Below, piece after piece: positions 1-8,082 of a stretch of 11,277 nt of DNA. Source of the stretch: Ginkgo biloba (taxonomy: Eukaryota; Streptophyta; Ginkgoopsida; Ginkgoales; Ginkgoaceae). Location of the stretch: NCBI GenBank assembly GCA_024626585.1, contig JANKJI010168603.1, forward strand, positions 1 through 11,277, read 5' to 3'. The first letter of the stretch is position 1. Every line of letters begins with the position of its first letter. The notes under the pieces are model-generated. The model made no database searches. It worked only from the letters and a program-made list of their open reading frames with translations, and had not been told where the DNA came from. A program made the translations under genes and the position numbers.

Positions 1-380
1 AGGTTCCTTGTGATCTTCTGAAGGTTACTGAGGATATTTCACCTTTGAAATCTCTGTTCTGGGTAGGCTTTGGCCTGCTCTTTTGAAAAACATTAAGGAA
101 AGATTCCATTACTGCTTTTTGCATTGCATGGCACTTGGGAAAATGAAAGAAGGGCGGGGAATCTAAACATAAATTTATCTTTTGATATTCAATAATTAAA
201 TGGGGTTTTTCCTGTTTGTTTTCTTTTTTCATTTAGTTCACATGCTCATTTCACACAAAGCACCCTTTCACACACACTTTCACGTGTTCGAAGTACATCG
301 GGCATTATCCCTATGCCTCCCAGTTAATTGGGCCAACCGTTCTGACTGAACTGGATGGAGAAGTCTTTTCTTTGGCTTAC
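1..380. other. Non-repeat-like flank, no gene recognised
   Basis: No convincing reading frame or RNA gene is visible here on either strand. The stretch differs from the rest of the window: it is less AT-rich and keeps several CpG dinucleotides (in the patches near 156, 283, 289, 298 and 338), whereas most of the window is CpG-poor. It contains a short CA-rich stretch (about 250-285) and a run of thymines near 220. It may be unique DNA, a distal exon or intron, or part of another repeat entering from the left. Nothing in the sequence decides between these. Confidence 0.4.
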
Positions 381-500
381 AGATATAAATATTTCAAGCA
401 TTAGAATACTATTAAATATTTAGATTCATACAACAAACTAAACTATTATTACTATAATTTCATTATAATTGGTGTTTTGTCTTGGTAGGTGGATAATGGA

Positions 501-541
501 ATGACCTTAAAAAAGTGTGTGGATAATAAATCCAAGGTCAT
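501..541. repeat. Short inverted repeat
   Basis: ATGACCTT at 501-508 is matched in reverse complement by AAGGTCAT at 534-541, with a 25-nt spacer. The segment also carries a direct repeat of TGGATAAT (about 490 and 520). Both could arise by chance in AT-rich DNA, and no function is implied. Confidence 0.35.
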
Positions 542-1127
542 AATAATATTTATAACCCTTTTTAATATGGGAATAAGGATATTAGACAATGATCTATCCA
601 TTTTATGGTCAACGAAATTATTTGAAACACTTTTAGCTTAGGATTTTTTAGAATATTGTGTTTATATATTCCTTTATAAGTTGATATCATGACTATACAT
701 ACTTTTGAAGGTGATACCATAATTATAAAGTGAATAAATATGATATAGATGATTATACTATTGACTATATTTTGTGTATCTTGATAAAATAGATATATGA
801 CTGTAGAGACCAATGTGAGGATTTCATAAAATTAGGATAAACATAGGAGTCAAAATTCCTCTGCTATTGTTAGGGGCAATTCCCTTATATATTCATAAAT
901 ATATTGAAAAAATTGACTATAAAGAAATCAAATAAAGGATGAAAATATGCAACAAACTAAATATTTACAATATACACAGAGTTTGAAATATGTTAAACAT
1001 AATCCAACATAAACACTAAAGTAAATAGGAAGAAAAGATAAAGTAATCCATTACCTGTGAAAGTAGCGGAGTAGAGTTAAAAGTTGATGAGAGAAAGCAA
1101 TGGAAGAAAAATTTTCAGTATGATCTT

Positions 1128-1161
1128 AGGGATACCTCTTAATACTATAAAAGAGGTCCCT
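1128..1161. repeat. Imperfect hairpin (bulged 11-bp stem)
   Basis: AGGGA-TA-CCTCTT at 1128-1140 pairs with AAGAGGTCCCT at 1151-1161, leaving a 2-nt bulge and a 10-nt AT loop. It is the most stable-looking hairpin in the left flank. There is no adjacent gene and no T-run of a bacterial terminator, so it may be a relic of a small transposon or simply chance. Confidence 0.45.
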
Positions 1162-1669
1162 TAGGTCTTAGATAATGAGCTCTGAAGAACTTAAAATCTT
1201 AAAGAATTGACAGTGTCCGATCCTTTAATTATACAAGTTCTAAGTTTGTTGTCTTAGTATTTCTCCAACAACACTAGAAATAAAAATACAATAATGATTA
1301 ATTACTTTTCTATTTGGTTCCTAATATATTACTCTAGTAACACTCAAAGCAAGATTCTTAATATAACAAATATAAAATTAAATTTAAGAGACCTTTAAGT
1401 CAATTCTTCAGGATTCAGAAAAGGGAAAAGAAACAACATGAAACCAGTACATTACAATCTTGATGTTCAAGACTAATTCTCAATAACATGCCAATAGTTC
1501 TTGATACGAATATAAAAAATTAAATCTCTCATTGATTCAATGTAGTTCTCACTAATAAGTACCAATAACACTCAATGCTTCTAGAGAAAATTCAATTCAT
1601 TAAAAATCACATAATATAACTAGTAGTGCTTGATCAGATAAATGTTAAGAAAAATAAACACATAAATAC

Positions 1670-1675
1670 TTTATT
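1670..1675 (-). promoter_or_regulatory. Possible polyadenylation signal (AATAAA, minus strand)
   Basis: The minus strand reads AATAAA here, in an AT-rich context, about 230 bp past the 3' LTR. With the copia insertion removed it would lie roughly 270 bp downstream of the stop codon of the unknown pseudogene at 8459-9601. It could have served that unit. AATAAA is frequent by chance in such AT-rich DNA, so support is weak. Confidence 0.2.
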
Positions 1676-1898
1676 AAAAAATGTTTAAATTACAAGTATA
1701 TGATCTTGATCAATACATAGAAAGTTTAAACTCTTGATCCAAAATAACCATAGAGTACTCCATACAAGTAACCAAGATAAACCCATTCGAGTGTACATAG
1801 GCTCTAAACATATGAAATAGTGTAATAATCTACAAGAAGATAGCATTAATGTCACACACATAACACGGGAAGAAAAATAAAGGAAAATAACACAATAT

Positions 1899-1903
1899 GG
1901 GGA
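1899..1903. repeat. Target-site duplication, left copy (GGGGA)
   Basis: GGGGA directly precedes the 3' LTR and is repeated exactly at 8423-8427, just outside the 5' LTR. Five base pairs is the usual duplication length for copia-type integration. The match fixes both outer ends of the element and shows that it arrived by integrase-mediated insertion rather than by later recombination between two elements. Confidence 0.82.
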
Positions 1904-2242
1904 TACAAAAATAGAATACTATAATTAGTCTAATATTTAGAAATATGAACGCATGACACAAAAATTTGGTAGAATTGGTCTACCTTAAATTCATCACTCT
2001 ACATTAACTTTATACATGCCCTCATGATGAATATATACATTTACAAAATTGTAACTATCAATTCTAGATGTGACATATGTCTGAAAACCCCTGAAACTTG
2101 TCACTAAGGTGTTCACCCAACTATGACTCACCTATTGACACTTTAACCATTTGAATGGACATAGGTCGCACAACATTAAGTGATTACCCTATTTAAGATA
2201 AATTCATATGTAAATATTCTAAATAGATAATTAATTATAACA
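1904..2242 (-). repeat. 3' LTR of the copia element
   Basis: 339 bp that align end to end with 8083-8422 at about 81% identity, with one single-base indel. On the minus strand it begins TGTTATAATT directly after the polypurine tract. The TATA-like motif of the other LTR is degraded here (about 2191-2200). The polyprotein frame runs about 12 bases into this LTR before its stop at 2231-2233. Confidence 0.92.
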
Positions 2243-2251
2243 CTTCCCCTT
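2243..2251 (-). other. Polypurine tract (plus-strand DNA primer site)
   Basis: The minus strand reads AAGGGGAAG immediately before the 3' LTR start TGTTATAATT. A purine run touching the 3' LTR is the site where the plus-strand DNA of LTR retrotransposons is primed. It also still encodes part of the polyprotein C-terminus, since the frame passes through it into the LTR. Confidence 0.88.
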
Positions 2252-2280
2252 AATGTTTATATCATTAGATTTCACACCAA

Positions 2281-2840
2281 TACCATCCCTCAACTTGTGG
2301 AATTTGTCCCAAGCCAGAGGTTTGGTGAATATGTCATAAATTTGATCTTTAGTAGGATTTTACACTAACTTAAAGTCACCATTCTATATCAACTCCCAAA
2401 TGGAACACATGAATATTTTCCATATTTATCATACTTTGATTATCATAGTTAAACTTTGTGGTTTCCTCCTGATCTAGTCCCATATCACCAAGAACTTGTC
2501 TCAAACTACATGGCTTTCAATGTGTTTATGATTGCAACTTTATATTCTACTTCTATCAAGAAAAGGATGATGGTTGGCCATTTCTTACTGCTCTAAGTCA
2601 CTACAGTTGATCCCATAATAAAAGAGTAGCCAAATGTAGATCTCCTTGTGTTAGTACATCCAACTCAATCTGAATCTATGTAGCCATATAAATTAAACTC
2701 ATCATTATTGATAAAATCAAGTTCACATTGCATTATTCCATGAAGATATCTTATAATCCACTTTGCAGCTAACCAATGGATTTACTTTGGCTTAGCCATA
2801 AAATTGGAAACAATCCCAAATACAAAAGCGATGTCTGACC
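2281..2840 (-). pseudogene. RNase H domain of copia pol (relic)
   Basis: Degrades the RNA strand during reverse transcription. The minus strand shows the copia C-terminal landmarks in order: the FMAKP-like stretch (about 2800), WIIRYLHG (about 2750), GYIDSD (about 2680, with the following Trp now TGA), STFGYSF (about 2635), the EVEY helix (about 2550), DNQSM (about 2440) and the hallmark DIFTKPL (about 2330). Two tryptophan positions are now stops (TGA near 2668 and TAG near 2593). At least one frameshift lies between 2530 and 2490 and another near 2390. Confidence 0.85.
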
Positions 2841-2939
2841 TAGTTGTTATTAAGTATATTAGACTTCCAACTAGTAGTCTATACAATGTGCCATATATTC
2901 ATATACCTTCATCATGCATTGAGATCTTTGTGCTAGTAT

Positions 2940-3540
2940 CCATGGGGGTACATATAGTCTTGTAGTCTTCCATCTTGATTTTTCTTAAAACTCCCCAGAT
3001 GTATTTTACGTGTGACATAAATACTATTCTAGGTATTTTCCATAATTCTAGTCCCAGAAATTAATGCAGTAAGCCCAGATTTATCATCTAAAATTTCATC
3101 TATAGATCCTTATTCAAGTCTGATATCATTAAGACATTGTTCCCCATGACTAGTAGATCATCAACATACAATACCATGAAGGTCATAGACTTTGAGTCTT
3201 GTACCTTCATGTATAAATTTGAACTGGTAGAAGATCTCATAAATCTATTTTTTAAGAAGTATATATCAATCTCCTCATACTAGGACCTTAGTGCTTGCTT
3301 CAACCCATAAAAATCCTTCTTTAATTGATAGGCATAGTCCTCCTTCCCCTTCTATGCATAACCAAGTAGTTTCTCCATGTACATTTCATCTGATAAATAT
3401 CAGTTCATGAAGGCACTCTTCACATCCATCTAATATAGTTGCCAATTCAATTGAGCAACTAAAGTAAGGATGATGCAAACTGTGTTCATCTTCAAAACTA
3501 GAGATAATGTCTCTTGGTAATCAATGCCTTCTTATTTCTT
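2940..3540 (-). pseudogene. Reverse transcriptase domain of copia pol (relic)
   Basis: RNA-templated DNA polymerase of the element. Visible motifs are EGIDYQET with its following SLVLK (about 3520-3490), MDVKSAFMN (about 3425-3400), QLKKDFYGL-KQAL (about 3325-3290), FLKNRF (about 3250), the catalytic YVDD (3157-3168), and FLGLELW (about 3060). The catalytic YVDD is intact, but stops flank it, for example at the Gln before MDVKSAF and at the Gly after FMN. Frame is kept well across most of this domain, so decay here is mainly by substitution. Confidence 0.9.
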
Positions 3541-4183
3541 ATATCCTTTAGTAACAAATCTCACCTTGTGTTTGTATATAAGAGCCATCAACCCATTACT
3601 TTGTCCTGTAGACCCATCTACAACCAATTTCCTTTTTTCCTTCATGCAATTTCACCAAGTCCCAAGTTTTATTTTTTTCCATTGTATGGATTTTTGCATC
3701 CATTGCAACATTCCACTTTTTCCACTTTTCTTTCCTCCTTAAAAGTGGAAGGCTCATCTACACTCAACACCTATGCCATTAGAGAAATATTGACCTATTC
3801 CGATCTGATCTTAGACTTTTTCTTACCCTATGTAGCTGGTAACTTTCCTTCTACACTTTTCATCAGCAAAGTATACCACTTTGGAAGTGATTTTTTAGTT
3901 GGTATAGGGACAACTAGTCTTTTGGATGAAGATACCCATTCAGGATATGCCTCATTGAATTAGATTATCTCATATTCCACATTGTCATCAGTAATAATTT
4001 TAGTCACCATTCCTAGTATTACTAACTCTAGATATGTAGGCACCTTTGGTTCTTTCACCTCCCTCAAATAACTGCATTTTGTCTACTCCTCAATCATCTA
4101 CCTATCGTTCATTGAACCAAAATATATATCCTTATCTTCTTCATTGGAGATAACATAATGAATTATCTGCACCATTCTGGTCT

Positions 4184-4800
4184 TCAAATTGTAAACCTGA
4201 TAACCTTTACTTTCTTTAAAATATCCCATAATAATACACTTAGAAATTTTATTATCAAACTTCTAACATTTTTCCTTTGGAGTATGCATATATGTAGTAT
4301 GGGATTCTTTCCATCCCAAGCCTCCTTAGGGGTTTTACCCCAAATTATACTCATTAAACTTCTATTTGTCAGGTAGGCTACCACACATATAACTTCTTCC
4401 CAAAGGTAGTCCAACACATTTTTCCCTTTTATCATGGTCTTATCTTTCTCGACCAATGTCCTATTCATCCATTATACCACACCATTTTGCTAAGGGATAT
4501 AGGTAGTTATGAACTACCTTCAGATTCCATGATCTTTATAGTACTTATTGAACTCCTTGGAAGTATACTCACCTCCATTAGCCAATCTCAGTACTTTTAA
4601 CTTCAGACTCCTCTATTGCTCCACCAGCTCCTTGAATTACTTGAAGACTATGAATTTCTATAATTTGTCCCTTAGGGGATAGACCCAAAATTTTCTTGAG
4701 TAGTCATCAATGAAGGTCAAAAAGAACTTTGCACCTATAAGTGACATAGTTGGCATTGGTCCATAAATATATGAATTTACCAACTCAAGCTTTTCCTTCG
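4184..4800 (-). pseudogene. Integrase core of copia pol (relic, catalytic triad lost)
   Basis: Inserts the cDNA into the genome. Copia landmarks are clear: ELV-x-x-x-I-x-GPM (about 4785-4755), FIDDYSRKFWV (about 4710-4683), the ANGGEY site (about 4582) and QNGV followed by MNRTLVEK (about 4490-4445). Further on come YLTNRS, KTPKEAW and GKNP (about 4370-4310). All three catalytic acids are gone: Tyr codon at 4769-4771, Ala codon at 4580-4582 and stop TAA at 4472-4474. The open stretch 4184-4468 is the best preserved piece of pol, but it has no evidence of its own function. Confidence 0.9.
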
Positions 4801-4919
4801 CTCTCCAAGTAGTCTTCTTCAGGAATGGCTCTCTATATTACTTATGAATGATATAAGGTTCAAAAAATATTTTCACAAAATTAATTTCTAGAAGACCAAT
4901 CACCATTGCATGTTTTTTC

Positions 4920-5290
4920 ATCATCTAAACACCATCATAGTGCAAATGTCCCATTATTTCATGCCATATTTTCTATTTATGAGTTATAGCAAAGAAGGCC
5001 ATTTGAATCTTTGATTTGCCATTCAACTTGTACAAATCATCAATACGAGTACCTTTCATTATAATTTAATTCTTGTTATCTCTAATTGTATATTTTACTT
5101 TTTGAAATAAAATAATTATGTCCTTCTTATCAACTTGAGCTACATTAATTGGGTTTTCCTTTAGTTTAGGTACATAGAGTATATCACCGATGCAGGTACC
5201 TTTTTTCTCTTTTGGTGTCATGAATGGTAAATCACCAATACCTTTTTCTTTCAAAATTATGTCATCTCCTGGTGTTATGGTCATCTATTC
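4920..5290 (-). pseudogene. Protease C-terminal part and GAG-pre-integrase domain (relic)
   Basis: The minus strand at 5284-5066 is open and reads as the copia segment linking protease to integrase, with GDILYVPKLKENPINVAQVD near its centre, equivalent to the usual DVLYVPGLKKNLLSVGQL type block. It continues through DLYKLNG (about 5035) to the zinc-binding-like IWHEIMGHL (about 4968-4942). The latter corresponds to the WH-R-GH motif, with the arginine lost. A stop separates these two pieces (about 5060). Confidence 0.82.
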
Positions 5291-5299
5291 TTTAACTTC

Positions 5300-5400
5300 C
5301 TATAGGTTCTTGAACCATTCAAGTCTACTAGTCATATGCCTAGTCATTCCAGCATTGATATACCAGGCATTATCCTTAGATAAACTCAAATCCATTAGTA
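5300..5400 (-). pseudogene. Aspartic protease active-site region (relic)
   Basis: Processes the gag-pol polyprotein. The minus strand reads WYINAGMTRHMT where copia proteins usually have WY-hydrophobic-DSGAS-x-HMT. The catalytic Asp position is Asn (codon at 5354-5356), the result of one G-to-A change, and the Ser after it is Ala. The flanking WY and HMT are intact, so the alignment of the site is not in doubt. The protease would be inactive. Confidence 0.82.
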
Positions 5401-5480
5401 ACTTCATAAATTTATCTTCTTCCTCAGTTATTGAAGCTTCTTAATAGTGGTCTTGTTGCTTACCCCTCTACTTCAACTAC

Positions 5481-5540
5481 TATGATTCCTTCTATGGCTA
5501 CTTTTGTGACTGTGATTCCTTCTATGGCTATTTTTTCTTT
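5481..5540. repeat. 30-bp tandem duplication in gag, Gln/Ser/Lys-rich
   Basis: Unit 5481-5510 and unit 5511-5540 share most of 30 bases, both containing GATTCCTTCTATGGCTA. The unit is ten codons long, so the duplication keeps the gag frame. On the minus strand it encodes alternating KES and SQ-K pieces interrupted by TAG stops that look like former CAG codons. It lies directly after the zinc knuckle, where gag proteins often carry low-complexity tails. Confidence 0.75.
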
Positions 5541-5554
5541 CTCTATAATAATCT

Positions 5555-5596
5555 ATAGTCCTTCCTCAAATGCCCCATCTTTTCAAAGTGCCAACA
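5555..5596 (-). pseudogene. Gag CCHC zinc knuckle (degenerate)
   Basis: RNA-packaging knuckle of gag. The minus strand reads CWHFEKMGHLRKDY, which aligns with the C-X2-C-X4-H-X4-C pattern. The first Cys (5594-5596) and the His are kept. The second Cys is Phe (5585-5587) and the last Cys is Tyr (5555-5557), so zinc could not be held. A basic stretch follows, then the tandem repeat. Confidence 0.85.
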
Positions 5597-5639
5597 CTTT
5601 GGCTTATACTATCCCTTTGAGATTTTTTACATTCAATTG

Positions 5640-6305
5640 AAATATACCTCTTCTTAGGGACCATGGGTGGATTCCCCTTTATTTTGGTTAAGAATGCACT
5701 ATATGTCTCCTCATTGTGGTCTTGCATCATCTACTCATATTGAATTAAAATCCCTTCCAACTCATTAAAATTTAGTTTTGTCAATCTCTCATTAAGGGTC
5801 AAATTTATGATGAAACTCTCATATCTTTTTGGCAAACTCCTCAATAAAAAATTGATCAAATTGGCATCTTTGACCTTCTTTCCAATCATGATCAACTAGT
5901 CTTGGATACCCTTGACCTATTGTAGATGTTCCATCATTGATCCTTAAAGTTTTATATTGTATAGATAACTTCTTAGTTTCAATTATCTAGCATCATTATT
6001 ATGATTAAACAAGGATGTCATCATTTTCCATACCTCCTTTGGTGTTTTATTATTCTTGACATTTAGGATCAAGTTGCCACCAACTAATAGTTTGATAAAT
6101 CCCAAAGATAATATGTAATTTATGCTAACTGTAGCTACCTATTTAACATTGTCTTCATCGAACTTCATAGACTCATCTATATACTACCATAGATCATTTA
6201 GAAATATAAATTTCTCCATCTAGTATTTCTATTCTACATAGTTACTAGCATCGGTGAGATTCTCTGAGATAGTTCCCAGTACTTTACTTTTGTTGGCTAT
6301 GTCTC
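5640..6305 (-). pseudogene. Gag capsid-like region (relic)
   Basis: Structural protein region upstream of the knuckle. The N-terminal landmark is visible at 6250-6180: SNYVE, then KY, MEKFIFLNDLW and a terminal Tyr, the usual copia 'NY-W-K-x-x-M-E' opening, with both the expected Trp and Gln positions now TAG. Downstream pieces of the UBN2/gag type (about 6060-5760) include the stretch around 5820 encoding ESFIINLTLNERLTKLNFNELE. Stops are frequent and the start codon cannot be identified. Confidence 0.75.
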
Positions 6306-8063
6306 TGATTAATCTATGTAACGTATGAGCAATAATGTATGGTCTGGTTATGTTTTCACCCCTTGAGATGAATAGCATCTATCTGAGGTATGTAGGTTTT
6401 GGCACACTACAAACTAAGGATAAATGTTTCAATATGCCTTATCAGTACATGAAACTAAACCTTAAGAAGTATAGGTACACACTTAATTATAACAAATGAC
6501 AGATATTCTATTAAGTGTGTTGATACTCAAATAAATAGGACTCCTGATTCTTCTTATTTCCTCCTTATCTTGACCTTAACTTCTTATTGCATGATACACT
6601 AATAGTAGGTTGGCTCTATTCTGATGACTAATTCTGCATATGCAAGTGTAATAATATTGTGGAAAAGTATATAATTGTTTTATAGGAATGGTTTTATTGT
6701 AAATTATAGAAATTATTTTATTTTATGAGCAATTTTTATATTTTTAATATTTTTAAGAAAAAAATTGTCATCAGTCATCTTGTAGGGTACCAAAATCATC
6801 AATGAACAAAAAATCCTCAGTCTACATATAGTTAGATGGCATACCATTTATATCACCTCATCCAATACATAGAGAATTAAAAAATCTCTTTAGTAGTATT
6901 TTTAGTGTTCATTTTTTATTGTTTGGGTGCTAAAAATGGGGATTAACCCCTTATTTCATGTGACCAGGGAGGGTGCTTATGGTTTTAAAGTTTCATATTT
7001 CAAAGTTTATCAAATATTATTAAATCAAATGGTGAAATTTGAAAAAAATTAATAAAATTGTTGAATTATTTTTTTATTTTTTTAATTTTTGTATCCTCTA
7101 CAATCAACCGCGTTAATTTTTCTTTGGATCTATAAATTTTGTCAATTTATAAGTGATTCAATTGATGGAATCTCCTCCAATTATCTCTTCATTCCTTCCT
7201 TGAGCTTCTATATGAGCTTTGCACCTTGGCATCTTACTTATAACCCCAATGACTTCTCCATTGGCCTTGTGGCCTTCGACAATGGCATGCCACTATTCTT
7301 GTAGCTCCAACAAATCCTTGGTGTTCTAGTTCCTCACCACACCTTAAGGTGACCTATGAATTAGCTCCTATGATATCTAATTACCCTGGTGATCTCCAAA
7401 TAGCATATTCACCTTCTTATAATGGTGTCATAAACTACTAATAATATCACCAAGATGGTACCTTATAGTTTTATGTCTACCATGCTTCTTTGGTCACTCA
7501 GAACTCAGTGTCACATAATTCAAAACCCTTAAGAACCCATCTAACAAGAATTTTGCACCAATCACTTCGCATTCAACCTTTAGACTCCTAGTTGGATGGA
7601 ATTTATCCCCCAATCTCCATAGGTCAACAACAACTTTGACCACCTACAAACTCTGTTATATGTTTTAGCAACCCTCACACTTCATCATGGGATTGTAATA
7701 TCTAAAGTCTATGGCGTTTACCTTGTCAAATCCTTCAAACACCATCTCATAGTTCCAATGAACTTCTCTATAGACACTAGGCTTTTAACATCTCCTCAAA
7801 GCCAATAATACCTTATAGAGACAATGTTCATACATACAAGTGGCATCTACCATGCAAGATGTTTCATAGAAGTTTGTTCCATGAGATAAAATATGCCCAT
7901 CTTAGTTAACCATGTGTTTAATAGTTCTCCCAAAACCCATAATACACAAAAGTATCCAAAGAACTCACACTCAATAAATAATCAAACAATATAGCCTAAA
8001 AACAAGATCACTCACAAGATTCATAAAAAATAACAAACCACCAATAGTATAAGCTAAGGATTT
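6306..8063 (-). other. Unusually long copia leader with unidentified coding-like pieces
   Basis: About 1.75 kb separates the primer site from gag, where copia elements usually have only a few hundred bases or fewer. Positions 6540-7080 are very AT-rich and non-coding. Positions about 7090-7900 are more balanced and carry short coding-like runs on the minus strand. One runs 7640-7494 and holds LWRLGDKFHPTRSLKVECE; another near 7310-7160 holds EVIGVISKMPRCKAH. None matches a family I know. The region could be a captured host fragment, an extra reading frame of the element or a nested decayed insertion. Confidence 0.5.
7494..7640 (-). pseudogene. 49-codon coding-like fragment in the leader
   Basis: This frame reads without interruption from 7640 to a TGA at 7494-7496, with a mixed, protein-like composition (VVVDLWRLGDKF at the start, VIGAKFLLDGFL near the middle). 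A TAG lies two codons upstream, so it is a piece of something longer rather than a gene with its own start. It sits inside the copia leader and on the same strand as gag-pol. I do not recognise the protein. Being open over 49 codons in AT-rich DNA is modest evidence only. Confidence 0.35.
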
Positions 8064-8072
8064 CCTTAGCTT
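8051..8072. repeat. Perfect 10-bp inverted repeat overlapping the primer site
   Basis: AAGCTAAGGA at 8051-8060 is followed, after TT, by its exact reverse complement TCCTTAGCTT at 8063-8072. The right arm is the 3' half of the minus-strand primer-binding site. In the RNA this would fold as a tight hairpin adjoining the primer tRNA. Its perfection in a copy whose LTRs have diverged by about 19% is notable. Confidence 0.75.
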
Positions 8073-8081
8073 GGATACCAA
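8064..8081 (-). other. Primer-binding site, initiator-tRNA-Met type
   Basis: Just inside the 5' LTR the minus strand reads TTGGTATCCAAGCTAAGG. Plant copia elements normally carry TGGTATCAGAGC here, complementary to the 3' end of initiator tRNA-Met. The TGGTATC core and the AGC are kept, and the two bases between them are changed. It starts one base from the LTR end, as expected, and fixes the element's orientation. Confidence 0.85.
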
Positions 8082-8082
8082 A

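Larger units (their letters stand above)
381..1898. other. AT-rich intergenic DNA without a recognisable gene
   Basis: About 1.5 kb of strongly AT-rich sequence with stops in all frames. The longest minus-strand frame (562-813) has the Ile/Tyr-rich composition expected of chance AT-rich translation. I see no LTR, tRNA or known domain. It holds two small inverted repeats (501-541 and 1128-1161) and a minus-strand AATAAA at 1670-1675. If the copia element to the right is removed, this DNA continues directly from the unknown pseudogene chain at 8459-11277. It may therefore be the 3' flank or untranslated tail of that older unit; this is inference. Confidence 0.5.
2231..6305 (-). pseudogene. Copia gag-pol polyprotein, broken
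   Basis: Originally a single polyprotein of roughly 1,350 residues, normal for plant copia. Domains in protein order: gag N-terminus (about 6305-5640), CCHC knuckle (5596-5555), protease (about 5360), GAG-pre-integrase (about 5060-4920), integrase core (about 4800-4180), variable linker (about 4180-3560), reverse transcriptase (about 3540-2940) and RNase H (about 2840-2281). It ends in TAA at 2231-2233, inside the 3' LTR. Stops occur every few tens of codons, mostly TAG or TAA at sites where the family usually has Gln or Trp, and several frameshifts are present, for example near 2490 and 2380. The precise gag start codon cannot be chosen, because the region upstream of 6305 is too decayed. 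Confidence 0.9.

Noticed and set aside
562-813. 83-residue minus-strand frame
   Set aside because: Ile/Tyr/Phe-dominated composition in AT-rich DNA, with no domain, no context and no similarity to the neighbouring coding blocks.
1128-1161. Rho-independent terminator
   Set aside because: There is a hairpin but no following T-run, and the window is plant nuclear DNA, where such terminators are not expected.
3514-3963. 149-residue open frame on the plus strand
   Set aside because: It lies antisense to the copia reverse transcriptase and linker region, whose minus-strand motifs are clear. Its Phe/Ser/Leu/Pro-rich composition is that of an antisense shadow.
5066-5284. Stand-alone 72-residue minus-strand gene
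   Set aside because: It is the protease-to-integrase linker of the copia polyprotein, open only by chance between two stops.
7089-7304. 71-residue plus-strand frame in the copia leader
   Set aside because: The opposite strand reads more like protein here (short Lys/Glu/Gly-containing runs), and the frame has no recognisable motif.
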